Of a stretch of 64,000 nt of DNA, positions 41,794-51,720 are shown piece after piece. Source of the DNA: DASYQD01 sp963837455 (GTDB taxonomy: Bacteria; Acidobacteriota; Thermoanaerobaculia; Multivoradales; JAIOJS01); assembly GCA_963837455.1 (NCBI GenBank), contig CAWINM010000012.1:124001-188000 (forward strand), written 5' to 3'. Each line of letters opens with the position of its first letter. Position 1 is the first letter of the stretch. Made by a program: the position numbers and the translations under genes. The notes below the pieces were generated by a model. The model did not search any database, was not told where the DNA came from, and saw nothing but the letters and a program-made list of their open reading frames with translations.

Positions 41794-43746
41794 TCAGGCG
41801 GCGCCAGCCGCCGCTGCGCCGGGCAGGTAGCGCATCACCACCAAGGTGCGGTCGTCGGCCGGCGGCTGCCCTTGCGAGTGAGCGGCCACCTGGGCGAGCA
41901 GGCGGTCGCGGACCTGCGTGGCGGTGCCGCCGCCGGCGAGCGAGCGTTGAACGTGATCGTAGCCGAACGGCTCGCCGTCGGGGTCGGTGGTCTCGATGAG
42001 CCCGTCGGAGAGCCACACCACGAGGTCACCGGGCGAGAGCCTGAGCTCGCGGCAGGCGTAGAGGTCGCCGAGCACCCCCAGTGGTGGGCTGGGGAGGAGG
42101 ATCTCCTCCACCTTGCCCTCGTGCAGGACGTAGGTGGGCACGTGGCCGGCGTTGGTGAGCTCGAGGGTGCCGCAGCGCGGGTCGAAGCTCGCCAGGGTGG
42201 CGGTGACGAGCGGCCGTGCCCCCACCGTTCCGTGCCCTTCGCGGACCAGCCGGCTGAGGCGCGCGAACACCTCCTTCGCCGGCAGTCTCTGCTCGATAAG
42301 CATCACCAGCGCCGCCTTGAGCATCGCCATGCGCAGGCCGGCGGAGAGCCCGTGCCCGGAGACGTCGGCGACCACCACCACGAGGTGGCCGTCGTCGACC
42401 TTGAGCAGGTCGAAGTAGTCGCCACCGATGGCCGCCGAGGGCTCGAAGTAGCTGGCCAGCTCGACCGCCTCGGTGGTGGTGAGGGAGCTCGGCAGCAGGC
42501 TCTGCTGCAGCTCGCGCGCCACTTGCAGCTCCTTCTCGAGGCTCTCCTTCTGTGCCGTCGCCGCCACCAGCGACTCGAGGCTCGCCGCCATCTCGTTGTA
42601 GGAGCGCTGCAGCTCGCCGAGCTGATCCGTCCTGCGCACCGGGATGCGCAGCGAGAAGTCGCCGCCGCGCACCGCCTCGGTGACGCGCGACAGGCGGTTG
42701 ACGGCGCGCGACAGTCCGTAGATGAGGAACAGCGCCATGATGGTCGCCGCGGCGTAGAGGTCGAAGAGCAGGAAGGCGACCAGCAGCAGCACGCCCCAGG
42801 CGGCGGCGTCGATGTCGGCACTGCTAGATACCACCTGGCGGAACAGCGTGCGCGGGGTGGCGTTGAGCAACGCCCCCATCGGCTGGGTGTCGCGGCGGCT
42901 GCCGCCGGCGAGCGGGCGCGCCGAGCCCAGCCTCTCGACCCAGGCGAGGAAGGGGCGGTCGGCCATCGGCAGCTCGCGGTTGGCAGTGCCGAAGAACTCC
43001 CCCCGCAGGGCCGCCTTGCGCTCCGCCACCGGCATCGACACCGGTATGTGGTGGCCGAAGAACTGGACGTCGACCCGCTTACCGGCATCGCTCCAGGGGG
43101 CGATCTCCACCCACAGCCCGCTGCGCTCGCGCAGCTCGCGCTCGAGGTCACCCTGGAAGATGCCGAGCGCGCCGTTGCCATCTCCCTCGACCGCCGCCAC
43201 CATGGTAAGGCGGCCGCGCGGGTCGAGCACGAACGGCACGTGCCGCGCCAGGCCCTCGTCGACGCTCTCCGGTTGCACCAGCCAGGCGGGCCACTCGTCG
43301 GGTGCGAAGCTGGCGCCCGCCACCTTCCTGCCGCCGCGATAGTAGGCGAGCAGTACCTCCCCTTCGCGCAGCCGCGGATGGCCGTCGCGGAAGGCGTCGA
43401 GGGCGTCGGCGGTGGTCTCCTCGAGCTCGCGGTGGAAGGCCACCGCGGTGTCACGGAAGAGGTGCCCCACGAGCGCCCCGGAGAGCAGCCAGATCGCGAC
43501 GCCGATGAGCACTCCCACCATCGGGATGGGCAGCACCCCGATGAGGAAGTAGGAGAAAGCCAGCTTGCGCCCGACCCGCCAAAGGAAGAGGCGGAAGAGG
43601 CGCACGCCCCCCCACAGCAGCAGCAGGACCAGGGCGGCCGAGAGCGCCAGCACGAAGAGGCCGTGCAGGCCACCCGCCCCGGCCGCCACCGCGCACGCCA
43701 GCAGCAGGCCGATGGCGCCGAGCAGCAGGACGGTTCGCTTGCTCAT
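41794..43746 (-). CDS. Membrane HAMP-SpoIIE (PP2C-type) Ser/Thr phosphatase
   Basis: This 650-residue protein has two N-terminal membrane helices, an extracytoplasmic sensor region (~100-290), another membrane helix pair near 295-325, a HAMP-like linker (LSRAVNRLSRVTEAVRGGDFSLRIPVRRTDQLGEL), a coiled coil and a SpoIIE/RsbU phosphatase domain. The domain shows SYFEPSAAIGGDYFDLLKVDD and VVADVSGHGLSAG, whose aspartates bind the metals. RsbU-like enzymes dephosphorylate anti-anti-sigma factors, but no STAS or RsbW gene lies nearby. I chose ATG 43746; the longer open frame covers the next gene. Confidence 0.92.
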   Translation of the reverse strand: MSKRTVLLLGAIGLLLACAVAAGAGGLHGLFVLALSAALVLLLLWGGVRLFRLFLWRVGRKLAFSYFLIGVLPIPMVGVLIGVAIWLLSGALVGHLFRDTAVAFHRELEETTADALDAFRDGHPRLREGEVLLAYYRGGRKVAGASFAPDEWPAWLVQPESVDEGLARHVPFVLDPRGRLTMVAAVEGDGNGALGIFQGDLERELRERSGLWVEIAPWSDAGKRVDVQFFGHHIPVSMPVAERKAALRGEFFGTANRELPMADRPFLAWVERLGSARPLAGGSRRDTQPMGALLNATPRTLFRQVVSSSADIDAAAWGVLLLVAFLLFDLYAAATIMALFLIYGLSRAVNRLSRVTEAVRGGDFSLRIPVRRTDQLGELQRSYNEMAASLESLVAATAQKESLEKELQVARELQQSLLPSSLTTTEAVELASYFEPSAAIGGDYFDLLKVDDGHLVVVVADVSGHGLSAGLRMAMLKAALVMLIEQRLPAKEVFARLSRLVREGHGTVGARPLVTATLASFDPRCGTLELTNAGHVPTYVLHEGKVEEILLPSPPLGVLGDLYACRELRLSPGDLVVWLSDGLIETTDPDGEPFGYDHVQRSLAGGGTATQVRDRLLAQVAAHSQGQPPADDRTLVVMRYLPGAAAAGAA

Positions 43747-43869
43747 GGGTGGGCAGCGGGATCCTATGCCGCGACCCCGGGGGTGACTACGCAGGATGGG
43801 GGCGAGGGTTGCAGGGGCGCCCGCCCAGGCGTGCGATAGGATTCGCGCTCGCAAGGGAGGGTCGAGCGA

Positions 43870-44301
43870 ATGTCGCGACTGCCGCGCCACCTGGAGCATC
43901 TGCGCACGGGGTTCACCGCCGAAGCGGCTTCGGCGGCGTCGTTCCGGGCCTTCGCCGAGCAGGCAGAGGCGGACGGCAGGCCCAACCTCGGCAGTCGCTG
44001 GCGCGCGCTGGCCGCGGAGAAGGACCGCCTCGCCATCGAGCTGCTGCACGCCGCCGGCAAGGTGGAGACCGAGGCGTCGAACCTGCTCGACGCGATCGGC
44101 GACGAGCAGTACGAGAACGACGTCCTCTACCCGCGGATGATCGCCGACATGGAGCACCTCGGCCAGCCTGCGGAGGCCGCACTGCTGCGCCGGCTGGTCG
44201 ACACCCAGCGGCGGCACCAGGGCGAGCTCGACGAGTTGCGCCGCGAGCTCACCGCCTCGACCCGCGACGTGCGCGGACCGGCGGTGGCGAAGGCAGGCTA
44301 G
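43870..44301 (+). CDS. Rubrerythrin-like ferritin-superfamily protein with degenerate iron site
   Basis: This 143-residue helical protein aligns with rubrerythrin four-helix bundles: SFRAFAEQAEADGRPNLGSRWRALAAEKDRLA, then EQYENDVLYPRMIADMEHLGQ and TQRRHQGEL. Several metal ligands are missing: the first-helix Glu is Ser/Ala, ExxH reads EKDR, and the last ExxH begins with Gln. It may not bind a normal di-iron centre. A GGGAGG ribosome site precedes ATG 43870. It is divergent from the phosphatase gene and convergent with the bactofilin gene. Confidence 0.75.
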   Translation: MSRLPRHLEHLRTGFTAEAASAASFRAFAEQAEADGRPNLGSRWRALAAEKDRLAIELLHAAGKVETEASNLLDAIGDEQYENDVLYPRMIADMEHLGQPAEAALLRRLVDTQRRHQGELDELRRELTASTRDVRGPAVAKAG

Positions 44302-44358
44302 GAGAAGCGCACCGGAGCGAGAAGACCACCGGGCGGTGGCTCCCTCCCCCCGCCGGGG

Positions 44359-44877
44359 TCAGCTCGCCGCCGGCGCCGCCTCGCGGGCCGCCTCTCGTGC
44401 CGCGACGTCGCGCTCGCGGCGCCCCTCCCGGCGTTCCGGCAGCTCGGCCGCCTTGACGTTGGGCTCCATGTCGATGGCGCCCTTGAAGCGGCACCCCTGG
44501 TCGAGAGCCACGCGCGGGGCACGGATGTCGCCGTGCACGCGCCCGCTGGCGCGCACCAGCACCTGCTGCGATGCCGTGAGGTTTCCGCGCACCTCACCCT
44601 CGACGACGATGGCGGAGGCCCGGACCTCACCTTCCACTCGTCCGTCGCTGCCGACCGTGACCTGATGCTCCGGGACCTGGATCTCACCCCGGAACCGCCC
44701 CTCGACCAGCAGGTCCTCCTCGCCGCTGAGCTTCCCCTCGACGGAGAGGGAGGGCCCCAGGCGGGCCGGCGAGGAGGACGCCGGAGCCCGTCCTGGAGTT
44801 GGGGGGGACGAGGCGGGGCGAGCCTCGGGGCTCGCGGGGGGCGGGGACGCTGGGAGGTCCTCGGGACGCTTCCACAT
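44359..44877 (-). CDS. Bactofilin (polymer-forming cytoskeletal protein)
   Basis: This 172-residue protein has a proline-rich N-terminal tail (1-38), then a right-handed beta-helix core (SLSVEGKLSGEEDLLVEGRFRGEI, VTVGSDGRVEGEVRASAIVVEGEVRGNLTA, VHGDIRAPRVALDQGCRFKGAIDM) with the regular six-residue hydrophobic periodicity of bactofilins. It is followed by a charged C-terminus. Bactofilins polymerise without nucleotide and organise cell shape or polar complexes. It is convergent with the ferritin-like gene. Confidence 0.92.
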   Translation of the reverse strand: MWKRPEDLPASPPPASPEARPASSPPTPGRAPASSSPARLGPSLSVEGKLSGEEDLLVEGRFRGEIQVPEHQVTVGSDGRVEGEVRASAIVVEGEVRGNLTASQQVLVRASGRVHGDIRAPRVALDQGCRFKGAIDMEPNVKAAELPERREGRRERDVAAREAAREAAPAAS

Positions 44878-45401
44878 GACGTTGTCCTCCTGGTCGTGCG
44901 TGGCGAGGAAGCGTTCCCGACCCTAAGGTCGCGGCAGCAGACGGGCAATGACCCGGGTCACAGCGCTTCGCGTGGGTGGGCGCACAGAAAGCGGCCTCGT
45001 GCTGCGGGGCGCCGTTGGTGTGCGGTCGAAGCCGATGGAGATCTCCGAAAACAGCGGGGGGAAACTGAGGGTCTGCGTCCGTCTAATCAGCCGCCACCCG
45101 GAGCGAGAACGAGTCAGCCTCCAGGCTACGGGTGAGGGTCGCGCGAGGGGGTCTTCTCCCATGGACATAGGGGTGAGCGCCGGGTCCTGATCATCCGGCG
45201 GGGGCGGTCGGTCAGTCCGGCCGCCCCGCTTTCCTCTCCGTCGGGGAGTCCGTGCGCGCCCGTGCGGGCGAGCCGTGAAGCCGGCACGCGCCGCCTCGCA
45301 CAGGGCGGCGGGAATCCCCTCCAGAGCCAGCCGCGTCAACGCGTGGGATAATCCGCTGCCGTGGGCCGAGGACCACTTCCACCCACCGCGGCGAGGACGG
45401 C
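44878..45401. other. Intergenic region upstream of icmF
   Basis: 524 bases without a convincing gene lie between the divergent bactofilin and icmF starts. Short open frames on both strands have no recognisable protein. I looked for the conserved boxes of a cobalamin riboswitch ahead of this B12-dependent gene and found none. A strong hairpin at 45201-45227 is listed separately. Confidence 0.5.
45201..45227 (+). terminator. GC-rich hairpin, intrinsic-terminator-like
   Basis: An 11-base-pair stem (GGGGCGGTCGG with its complement, one G-U pair) carries a 5-base loop and is followed by GCTTTCCT. It lies about 170 bases before icmF, where it could be an attenuator-like leader element or a stray terminator. 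Confidence 0.4.
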
Positions 45402-48400
45402 ATGGCGCAGGTACTAGCGAGCGAGCGCCAACGGGCGCCTGAAACGTACCGGTTGGCGCATCCTGTGCGCCTGGTCACCGCGGCGGCTCTCTTCGACGGC
45501 CACGACGCGGCGATCAACATCATGCGCCGGCTGTTGCAGGCCTCGGGGGCGGAGATCGTCCATCTCGGCCACAACCGCGGCGTCGCCGAGATCGTCGCCG
45601 CCGCGGTGGAGGAGGACGTCCAGGGGGTGGCGATCACCAGCTACCAGGGCGGCCACCTCGAGTTCTTCACCTACCTGCGGCGGCTGCTCGACGAGCGCGG
45701 CGCCGGCGACGTGCGGATCTACGGTGGCGGCGGCGGGAGTGATCGTCCCTTCGGAGATCGCCGAGCTCCACCAGCGGGGCATCGACCGCATCTTCTCGCC
45801 CGAGGACGGCCGTCGCATGGGGCTGCAGGGGATGATCGACGTCGTCCTCGAGGGGTGCGACTTCGATCCCGGCGAGAGGCCGCTCGCCGCGCACGCGGAG
45901 CCGTTCCAGCGACTGGCCCGCGCCATCACCCTCGTCGAGCTGGGCCGCAAGCGTCCCGGGATCCACTGGGCCAGCGCGCGCGAAGCGCGAGTGGCCGGAC
46001 GCGCCGACGCCGCTCCGGTGGTCGGCCTCACCGGTACCGGCGGGGCGGGCAAGAGCAGCCTGACCGACGAGCTGGTGCTGCGCTTCGTCGACGACTTCCC
46101 CGACAAGCGCGTGGCGGTGCTGTGCGTCGACCCCACCAAGCGTCGGACCGGCGGCGCCCTGCTCGGCGACCGCATCCGCTTCAACACCGCCAAACACCCG
46201 CGGGTCTACCTGCGCTCGCTGGCCACTCGCGGCGCCCGCGGCGAGGTGTCGGCGGCGTTGCGCGACGCCGTCGCCACCGTCCAGGAGAGCGGCGCCTTCG
46301 ATCTCATCCTCCTCGAGACGGCGGGCATCGGCCAGGGCGACAGCGCCGTCGTCGAGCTCGTGCGACCTCTCGCTCTACGTAATGACCGCCGAGTTCGGCG
46401 CCCCGTCGCAGCTCGAGAAGATCGAGATGCTCGACTACGCCGACCTGGTGGCGGTCAACAAGTTCACCCGCCGCGGCAGCGAGGACGCCCTGCGCGCCGT
46501 GCGCAAGCAGCTGCAGCGCAACCGCAAGCTCTTCGACGTCCCCCCAGAGCGGCTGCCGGTGTTCGGCACCAGCGCGGCACATTTCCACGATCGCGGCGTC
46601 AACGCGCTCTACGGGCACCTCGTCGCCCGCCTGGTGGAGCGGCTCGACCTGCCCTGGCGGAGTGGCTACGCGGCCGGGCCCGAGCGCACCACCGATGGCG
46701 GGCGGCAGTCCATCCCGGCGCAGCGCGAGCGCTACCTGTCGGAGATCAGCGAGCGCTGCCGCGGGTACCGTCGCTGGGCTGAGGAGCAGGCCGAGGTGGC
46801 GGCCGAGCTCGAGGCGGTCGAGGGGGCCATGGGCATCCTGCGGCGCCGTCAGGCGGCGAGCGGAGAGGCGGCGCTCGACGATCTCGAGGCGGAGCGCGTG
46901 CGGCTCGCACAGCGGCTCGATGGGGCCAACGCTCGGCTGCTCGCGGAGTGGCCGCGGTGGGACGCCGCCTACGAGTCCGACCGCTCCTGCTACTCGGTGC
47001 GCGGCCGCGACGTGGAGGTCGACAACCACCGCTCGACGCTCTCGGGGACGCGAGTGCCGAAGGTGGCACGCCCTCGTTACCGTGCGGCGGGGGACCGCCT
47101 GCGCTGGCGACTGCTCGAGAACGTACCCGGCGAGTTCCCCTACACCGGCGGCGTCTTCCCCTTCAAGCGCACCGAGGAGGACCCAACCCGGATGTTCGCC
47201 GGCGAGGGCCCGGCGGAGCGCACCAACCGGCGGTTCCACTACCTCGCCGACGGCCAGCCGGCGAAGCGGCTGTCGACCGCCTTCGACTCCGTCACCCTCT
47301 ACGGCGAGGACCCGACGAGCGGCCGGACATCTACGGCAAGATCGGCGAGAGCGGCGTCTCCGTGTGCACCGTCGAAGAGGCCGAGCGGCTCTACGCCGGC
47401 TTCGACCTCTGCGCTCCCACCACTTCGGTGTCGATGACCATCAACGGCCCGGCGCCGACCATCCTCGCCTTCTTCTTCAACACCGCCATCCGCCAGCAGT
47501 GCCGCAAGTGGCTGCGGAGCGAGGGGCGGCTGGCACTGGGCGAGGCCGAGTGCCTGCAGCCGGACGAGCGACGCGGCAGCAGCTGGGAGGAGGTGCGGGC
47601 GCTGCTCTCCGAGGAGGAGCACGCGCGGCTGGCGGCGGCGACGCTGCGGCAGGTGCGGGGCACCGTGCAGGCCGACATCCTCAAGGAGGACCAGGCCCAG
47701 AACACCTGCATCTTCTCGACCGAGTTCGCGCTGCGGATGATGGGCGACGTCCAGCAGTTCTTCATCGACCACGAGGTGCGCAACTTCTACTCGGTCTCGA
47801 TCATCGGGCTACCACATCGCCGAGGCGGGGGCGAACCCGATCCACCAGCTGGCCTTCACGCTCGCCAACGGCTTCACCTACGTCGAGTACTACCTCGCCC
47901 GCGGCATGGAGATCGACGACTTCGCCCCCAACCTGTCGTTCTTCTTCAGCAACGGCATGGACCCCGAGTACACGGTGATCGGGCGCGTCGCGCGGCGGAT
48001 CTGGGCGGTGGCCATGCGCGACCTCTACGGCGGCAACGAGCGCAGCCAGAAGCTCAAGTACCACATCCAGACCTGCGGCCGCTCCCTGCACGCCATGGAG
48101 ATCGACTTCAACGACATCCGCACCACGCTGCAGGCGCTGCTCGCCACCTACGACAACTGCCTAGAGCCTGCACACCAACGCCTACGACGAGGCGATCACC
48201 ACGCCGACCGAGGAGTCGGTGCGGCGGGCGATGGCGATCCAGCTCATCATCAACAAGGAGCTCGGGCTCGCCTTCTGCGAGAACCCACCCAGGGCAGCTT
48301 CGTCGTCGAGGAGCTGACCGACCTGGTGGAGGAGGCGGTGCTGCGCCGAGTTCGACCGCCTGAGCGAGCGCGGCGGCGTGCTGGGGGCGATGGAGCTGCA

Positions 48401-48765
48401 GTACCAGCGCGGCAAGATCCAGGACGAGTCGCTCCACTACGAGCGCAAGAAGCACTCCGGCGAGCTGCCGATCGTCGGCGTCAACACCTTCGTCGCCCGC
48501 GGCGCGGGAGAAGCGGGATCCCAGCGCGAGGTCGAGCTGTCGCGCGCGTCGACGGCGGAGAAGGACGCCTGATCGCGCGGTTGCGGCACTTCCAGGCGCG
48601 GCATGCGGACGCCGCGTCGGCGGCGCTGGCGCGCCTGGGCACGGCGGCTCGCGAAGGGGGGAACCTCTTCGCGGCGCTGATGGCGGCGGTGGCAGCACTG
48701 CAGCCTGGGGCAGATCACCCGACGCGCTCTACGCGGTGGGCGGCGAGTACCGGCGGAACATCTGA
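45402..48765 (+). CDS. icmF: Fused isobutyryl-CoA mutase IcmF, interrupted by about ten frame shifts
   Basis: This B12-dependent fusion interconverts isobutyryl- and n-butyryl-CoA. In order it has a cobalamin domain (LFDGHDAAINIMRRLLQ, with the DxH ligand pattern), a MeaI-like chaperone GTPase (GLTGTGGAGKSSL, ETAGIGQGD), a linker, and the mutase barrel (FPYTGGVFPF, DDFAPNLSFFFSNGMDPEY, LKYHIQTCGRSLHAMEI). The reading frame changes near 45738, 46360, 47313, 47803, 48163, 48286, 48346, 48567, 48701 and 48718, each fixed by adding or removing one base, after which conserved sequence resumes. It ends YRRNI-stop at 48765. Either recent decay or consensus errors; I favour errors because the protein sequence remains well conserved. 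Confidence 0.88.
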
Positions 48766-48927
48766 CGCCGCCGGGCGTCGCTCAGGCGCCGGCGGCCTCG
48801 GAGTGGAGGCGCACCCTTGTCGCGGGCGTCAGCCTTCGCCGGCGGGTTGGAGCGCCCTGGGCGCCGGGGGGCGGCCGAGGAGGTGAGGACCAAGCCTTCT
48901 GGGTCTTGTTTCGGTGCCCGCGGTGGG

Positions 48928-48946
48928 ATATGGTTTGATGCCATAT
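48928..48946. promoter_or_regulatory. Inverted repeat in a probable promoter
   Basis: ATATGG and CCATAT arms flank a 7-base centre, with a TTGTTT element about 17 bases upstream of TATGGT. An AGGGGGAGGA ribosome site follows, just before the secreted-protein start. The AT-rich patch suggests a promoter with an operator-like palindrome for the two secreted-protein genes. Confidence 0.4.
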
Positions 48947-48968
48947 AGAAGGGGGAGGACATCCATTG

Positions 48969-49998
48969 ATGCCGCCAACCAGCGCTCGCCGACCGCGGAG
49001 CCCCGCACGGGCCCGCCTTCCGCTCGATTCTCGCGACGCTGGCTCTGGGCCTCGCCTGGGCGGCGGCGGCCGAGGCGCTCCGCTGACGCTCGACGCGGAC
49101 GAGGCGGTGTGGAATCAGCCGCTCGGCTTCACCATCAGCGGCTCCGGATGCGGCCCCCAGCTCGCCGATCCGGTCGCCGACTCCGGGCAGGTGATCGCGG
49201 TGGCCGTCGCCGACCAGCGCCCTCCCGGCTTCGCCCCGGCGCTCTTCACCCTGCGTGGCGAGCTGCGCGGGTTCGCCCCCGGCACCTACACCGTGCGCGC
49301 CAGCGATGCCCTTGGGGAGGACACCCAGCCGGTGGCTTTCTTCTTCGCCGCCTCTTCCAGCCTGGAGTTCGACGGCTGCGGCCAGCGCTGACGACCCGGC
49401 GCCCGTGCGGTTGCTCTACCTCGGCGGCTGCAACGGCTTCGACTGGGACGTCGCTCCAGGGCTGGTAAAGGTCTTCCTCTACCCGTGCCCCTTCGAGCCC
49501 TCGCCGCCCCATCGCGTCACCTACGACGTCCCCCTCGGGCCCCTTGCTCCGGGGACCTACGCCGTCCGGCTCTACGACGACACCGGCGCCGACCCTTTCC
49601 CGGCGCTGGCCACCGGGTCGCTGCGCGTTCGTGCCTCGGGTCGCTGCCTGCCGGCCGACGACCGCCTCTGCCTGCACGACGGGAGATTCGCCCTCACCGG
49701 CGAGTGGCGCGCCTTCGACGGCCGCACCGGCATCGCCCACGCCGTGCCTCTCGACGGCAACGAGCAGTCGGGCCTGCTCTGGTTCTTCGGCCGCGACAAC
49801 GCCGAGGTCACGGCCAAGGTGCTCGACGGTTGTGGCGTCAACGGTCACTGGTGGGTCTTCCTCTCCTCCGCCTCGACCGTCGAGTACACGGTCACGGTCA
49901 CCGACACGACCAGCGGTCACGTGCAGACCTACCGCAACGAGCTCGGTGAGACGCCGACTCTGAGCGCCGACACCGCCGCCTTCGAGGAGTGCCCATGA
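48969..49998 (+). CDS. Secreted protein with the uncharacterised C-terminal domain (frame disrupted), paralogue A
   Basis: The signal peptide LATLALGLAWAAAAEA appears in one frame at 49024-49075, while the start (MPPTSARR) and the mature sequence (PLTLDADEAVWNQPLGF) are in another. This implies two compensating indels. A further shift near 49388 links DGCGQ to DDPAPVRLLYLGGC. Mature regions resemble immunoglobulin-like beta modules ending GTYTVRASD and GTYAVRLYDD. The final ~115 residues (CLPADDRLCLHDGRF..., LLWFF, KVLDGCGVNGHWWVF, VTDTTSG) match the C-terminal domain of the 788-residue protein at 0.6 kb. The stop overlaps the next start (ATGA). Confidence 0.75.
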
Positions 49999-51056
49999 GC
50001 GCCTCCATCCACCGCTTTGGGGGTCGTCCGCCGGCGCTCACGTCCGCGTTGGCGCTGCTCGCGGCTGTCACCGTGGCACCGCCCCTCTGGGGGCAGGCGC
50101 TGCAGATCTCGCTCGTACCTGCGGCCCCGACCTGGAGAGACGCCATCGTGGTGCACGTGGCGAGCGACCGGATCACCGCCTGCGGCTCACAGGCCTTTGG
50201 TCTCCACCAGGTGGGAATCACTCACTCGGGTGGCGGGCAGCGCGTCGACATCGAGCTCGTGGACAGGTGCCCGGTGGCTGGCCCGGCGTCGCTGCGGCAC
50301 ATCGAGGTGACCACCACGATCGGACCTTTCGATCCCGGCCCCTGGAGGGTGCGGGTCGCCGACCCGGCGAGCGCGGTCCCCACCGAGCTGCCGTTCACCA
50401 TCTACCGTCCGGGCGGAGCGTCCGTGCAGCTGCCGGCGCTCGCCACCGACAGCGAGCCCGGGCCGATGCGCGTCTACTTCGTGTCCCACTCCAATGGCGA
50501 GCCCTTTGCCCAGCTCGAGGTGGACGGTCACGTGCTGCAGGTCACCTACGGCACCATTTCCTTCCCTGTTGGCGTGCCCTTGCCGGCGGTCCCCGTGGCC
50601 TCCAGCGCCGACTTCGCCATCCCCCACCTGCCGGCCGGCGACTACGAGGTGCGACTCACCGACGGCGTCTCCGTCGACAGTGCTCCGCTGCGCATCTGGG
50701 CACACGATCGCTGCCTGCCTTCCGCAACGGCGCTCTGCCTGTGGCAACGCTTCCGCGTCACCGCCACCTGGCACACCGCTGGCGGCAGCGGCGCCGCACA
50801 GGCGCTGCTCCTCGACGGCAACGACGGATCGGGGCTGATGTCGTTCTTCGACGCCAGCAACGCCGAGCTCACCGTCAAGGCGCTCGACGGCTGCGCGGTG
50901 AACCACCATTGGTGGCTCTTCCTGGCCTCGGGGTCGAGCGTGGAGTACGAGGTGACGGTCGAGGACACGGTGACCGGAGAGAGGCACGCCTACGGGAGCT
51001 CACTCGGCGCCCTGCCGCCACTGGTAACGGACGTCGCGGCGTTCGGCGGCTGCTGA
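49995..51056 (+). CDS. Secreted protein with the uncharacterised C-terminal domain, paralogue B
   Basis: This intact 353-residue exported protein starts at ATG 49995, inside the stop of the previous gene, and has a signal peptide (LTSALALLAAVTVAPPLWGQ). Two beta-sandwich-like segments (25-140, 145-235) are followed by the C-terminal domain from CLPSATALCLWQRF to the end, with MSFFDASNAELTVKALDGCAV, HHWWLFLASGSSVEYEVTVEDTVTG. The order of parts parallels paralogue A, so the pair is a tandem duplication. Function is unknown; translational coupling suggests that both are made together. Confidence 0.85.
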   Translation: MSASIHRFGGRPPALTSALALLAAVTVAPPLWGQALQISLVPAAPTWRDAIVVHVASDRITACGSQAFGLHQVGITHSGGGQRVDIELVDRCPVAGPASLRHIEVTTTIGPFDPGPWRVRVADPASAVPTELPFTIYRPGGASVQLPALATDSEPGPMRVYFVSHSNGEPFAQLEVDGHVLQVTYGTISFPVGVPLPAVPVASSADFAIPHLPAGDYEVRLTDGVSVDSAPLRIWAHDRCLPSATALCLWQRFRVTATWHTAGGSGAAQALLLDGNDGSGLMSFFDASNAELTVKALDGCAVNHHWWLFLASGSSVEYEVTVEDTVTGERHAYGSSLGALPPLVTDVAAFGGC

Positions 51057-51134
51057 CAGCGCAGGCGCCTTCGGCCAGCGGGGAGCGCCTCCGCGGCCGA
51101 CAGGGGCATAATCGCCTACCGAGCCGCGACTGCC

Positions 51135-51635
51135 ATGCCCGACCTGCCCCAGCTCTCCCGCACTCTGGTTGCCTACACCATGTGGGCGGACCGCGAGCAC
51201 CTCGCCGCGCTCGAGCGCCTGCCGCCCGAGCACCTGCGCGTCGAGACCGGCACCAGCTTCGGCACCCTGGTGGGGACCATCGCGCACGTGCTCGCCAGCG
51301 AGCAGTCGTGGCTGGGGCGCTTCGTGGGAGCGCCCACGGACCGAGAGCCCACGGGGGGCGACTATGCCGACCTCGCCGCGGTGCGCGCCGGCTTCGAGGA
51401 CCTCTGGCCCAACCTCGAGTTCTTCATGGCGGGCCTCGACGACGAGCAGCTGCTGCGCGAGATCGCCTGGACCTCGCGGGGCGGCAACAGCTACCGGCGC
51501 CCGCTCTGGGAAGCCCTGGTGCACATGAGCCATCACTCCGGCTACCACCGGGGTCAGCTCACAGCCATCGAGCGCCAGCTCGGCCATCCGGCCCCACCGC
51601 CGACGGACCTCATCCGTTTCCTGGCGACCCGCTGA
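51135..51635 (+). CDS. DinB-family metalloprotein
   Basis: This 166-residue four-helix bundle belongs to the DinB/YfiT-like group, unrelated to DNA polymerase IV. The three metal histidines are visible in GTIAHVLASEQSWLGRF and in HMSHHSGYHRGQ. Members are often thiol-dependent transferases or hydrolases, and this one's reaction is unknown. It is a single gene between the secreted pair and the response regulator, all on the plus strand. Confidence 0.88.
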   Translation: MPDLPQLSRTLVAYTMWADREHLAALERLPPEHLRVETGTSFGTLVGTIAHVLASEQSWLGRFVGAPTDREPTGGDYADLAAVRAGFEDLWPNLEFFMAGLDDEQLLREIAWTSRGGNSYRRPLWEALVHMSHHSGYHRGQLTAIERQLGHPAPPPTDLIRFLATR

Positions 51636-51720
51636 AGGCGCCGCCGTCGAGGCCTCGCGCCGCCTGCGGTATGCCCTTCCCCTGTTACACTTGCGCAACC
51701 GCCGGGGAGGAGCGCTATCC

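Noticed and set aside
44878..45401. Cobalamin riboswitch ahead of icmF
   Set aside because: The B12-box core and surrounding helices could not be found. Only a GC-rich hairpin with a short T stretch is present.
45402..48765. Programmed ribosomal frameshifting in icmF
   Set aside because: The shifts are many, go both ways and have no shared slippery sequence, unlike programmed sites. Consensus error or decay fits better.
51135..51635. DNA polymerase IV (also called DinB)
   Set aside because: The 166-residue histidine-bearing bundle is the unrelated DinB/YfiT metalloprotein family, with no polymerase motif.
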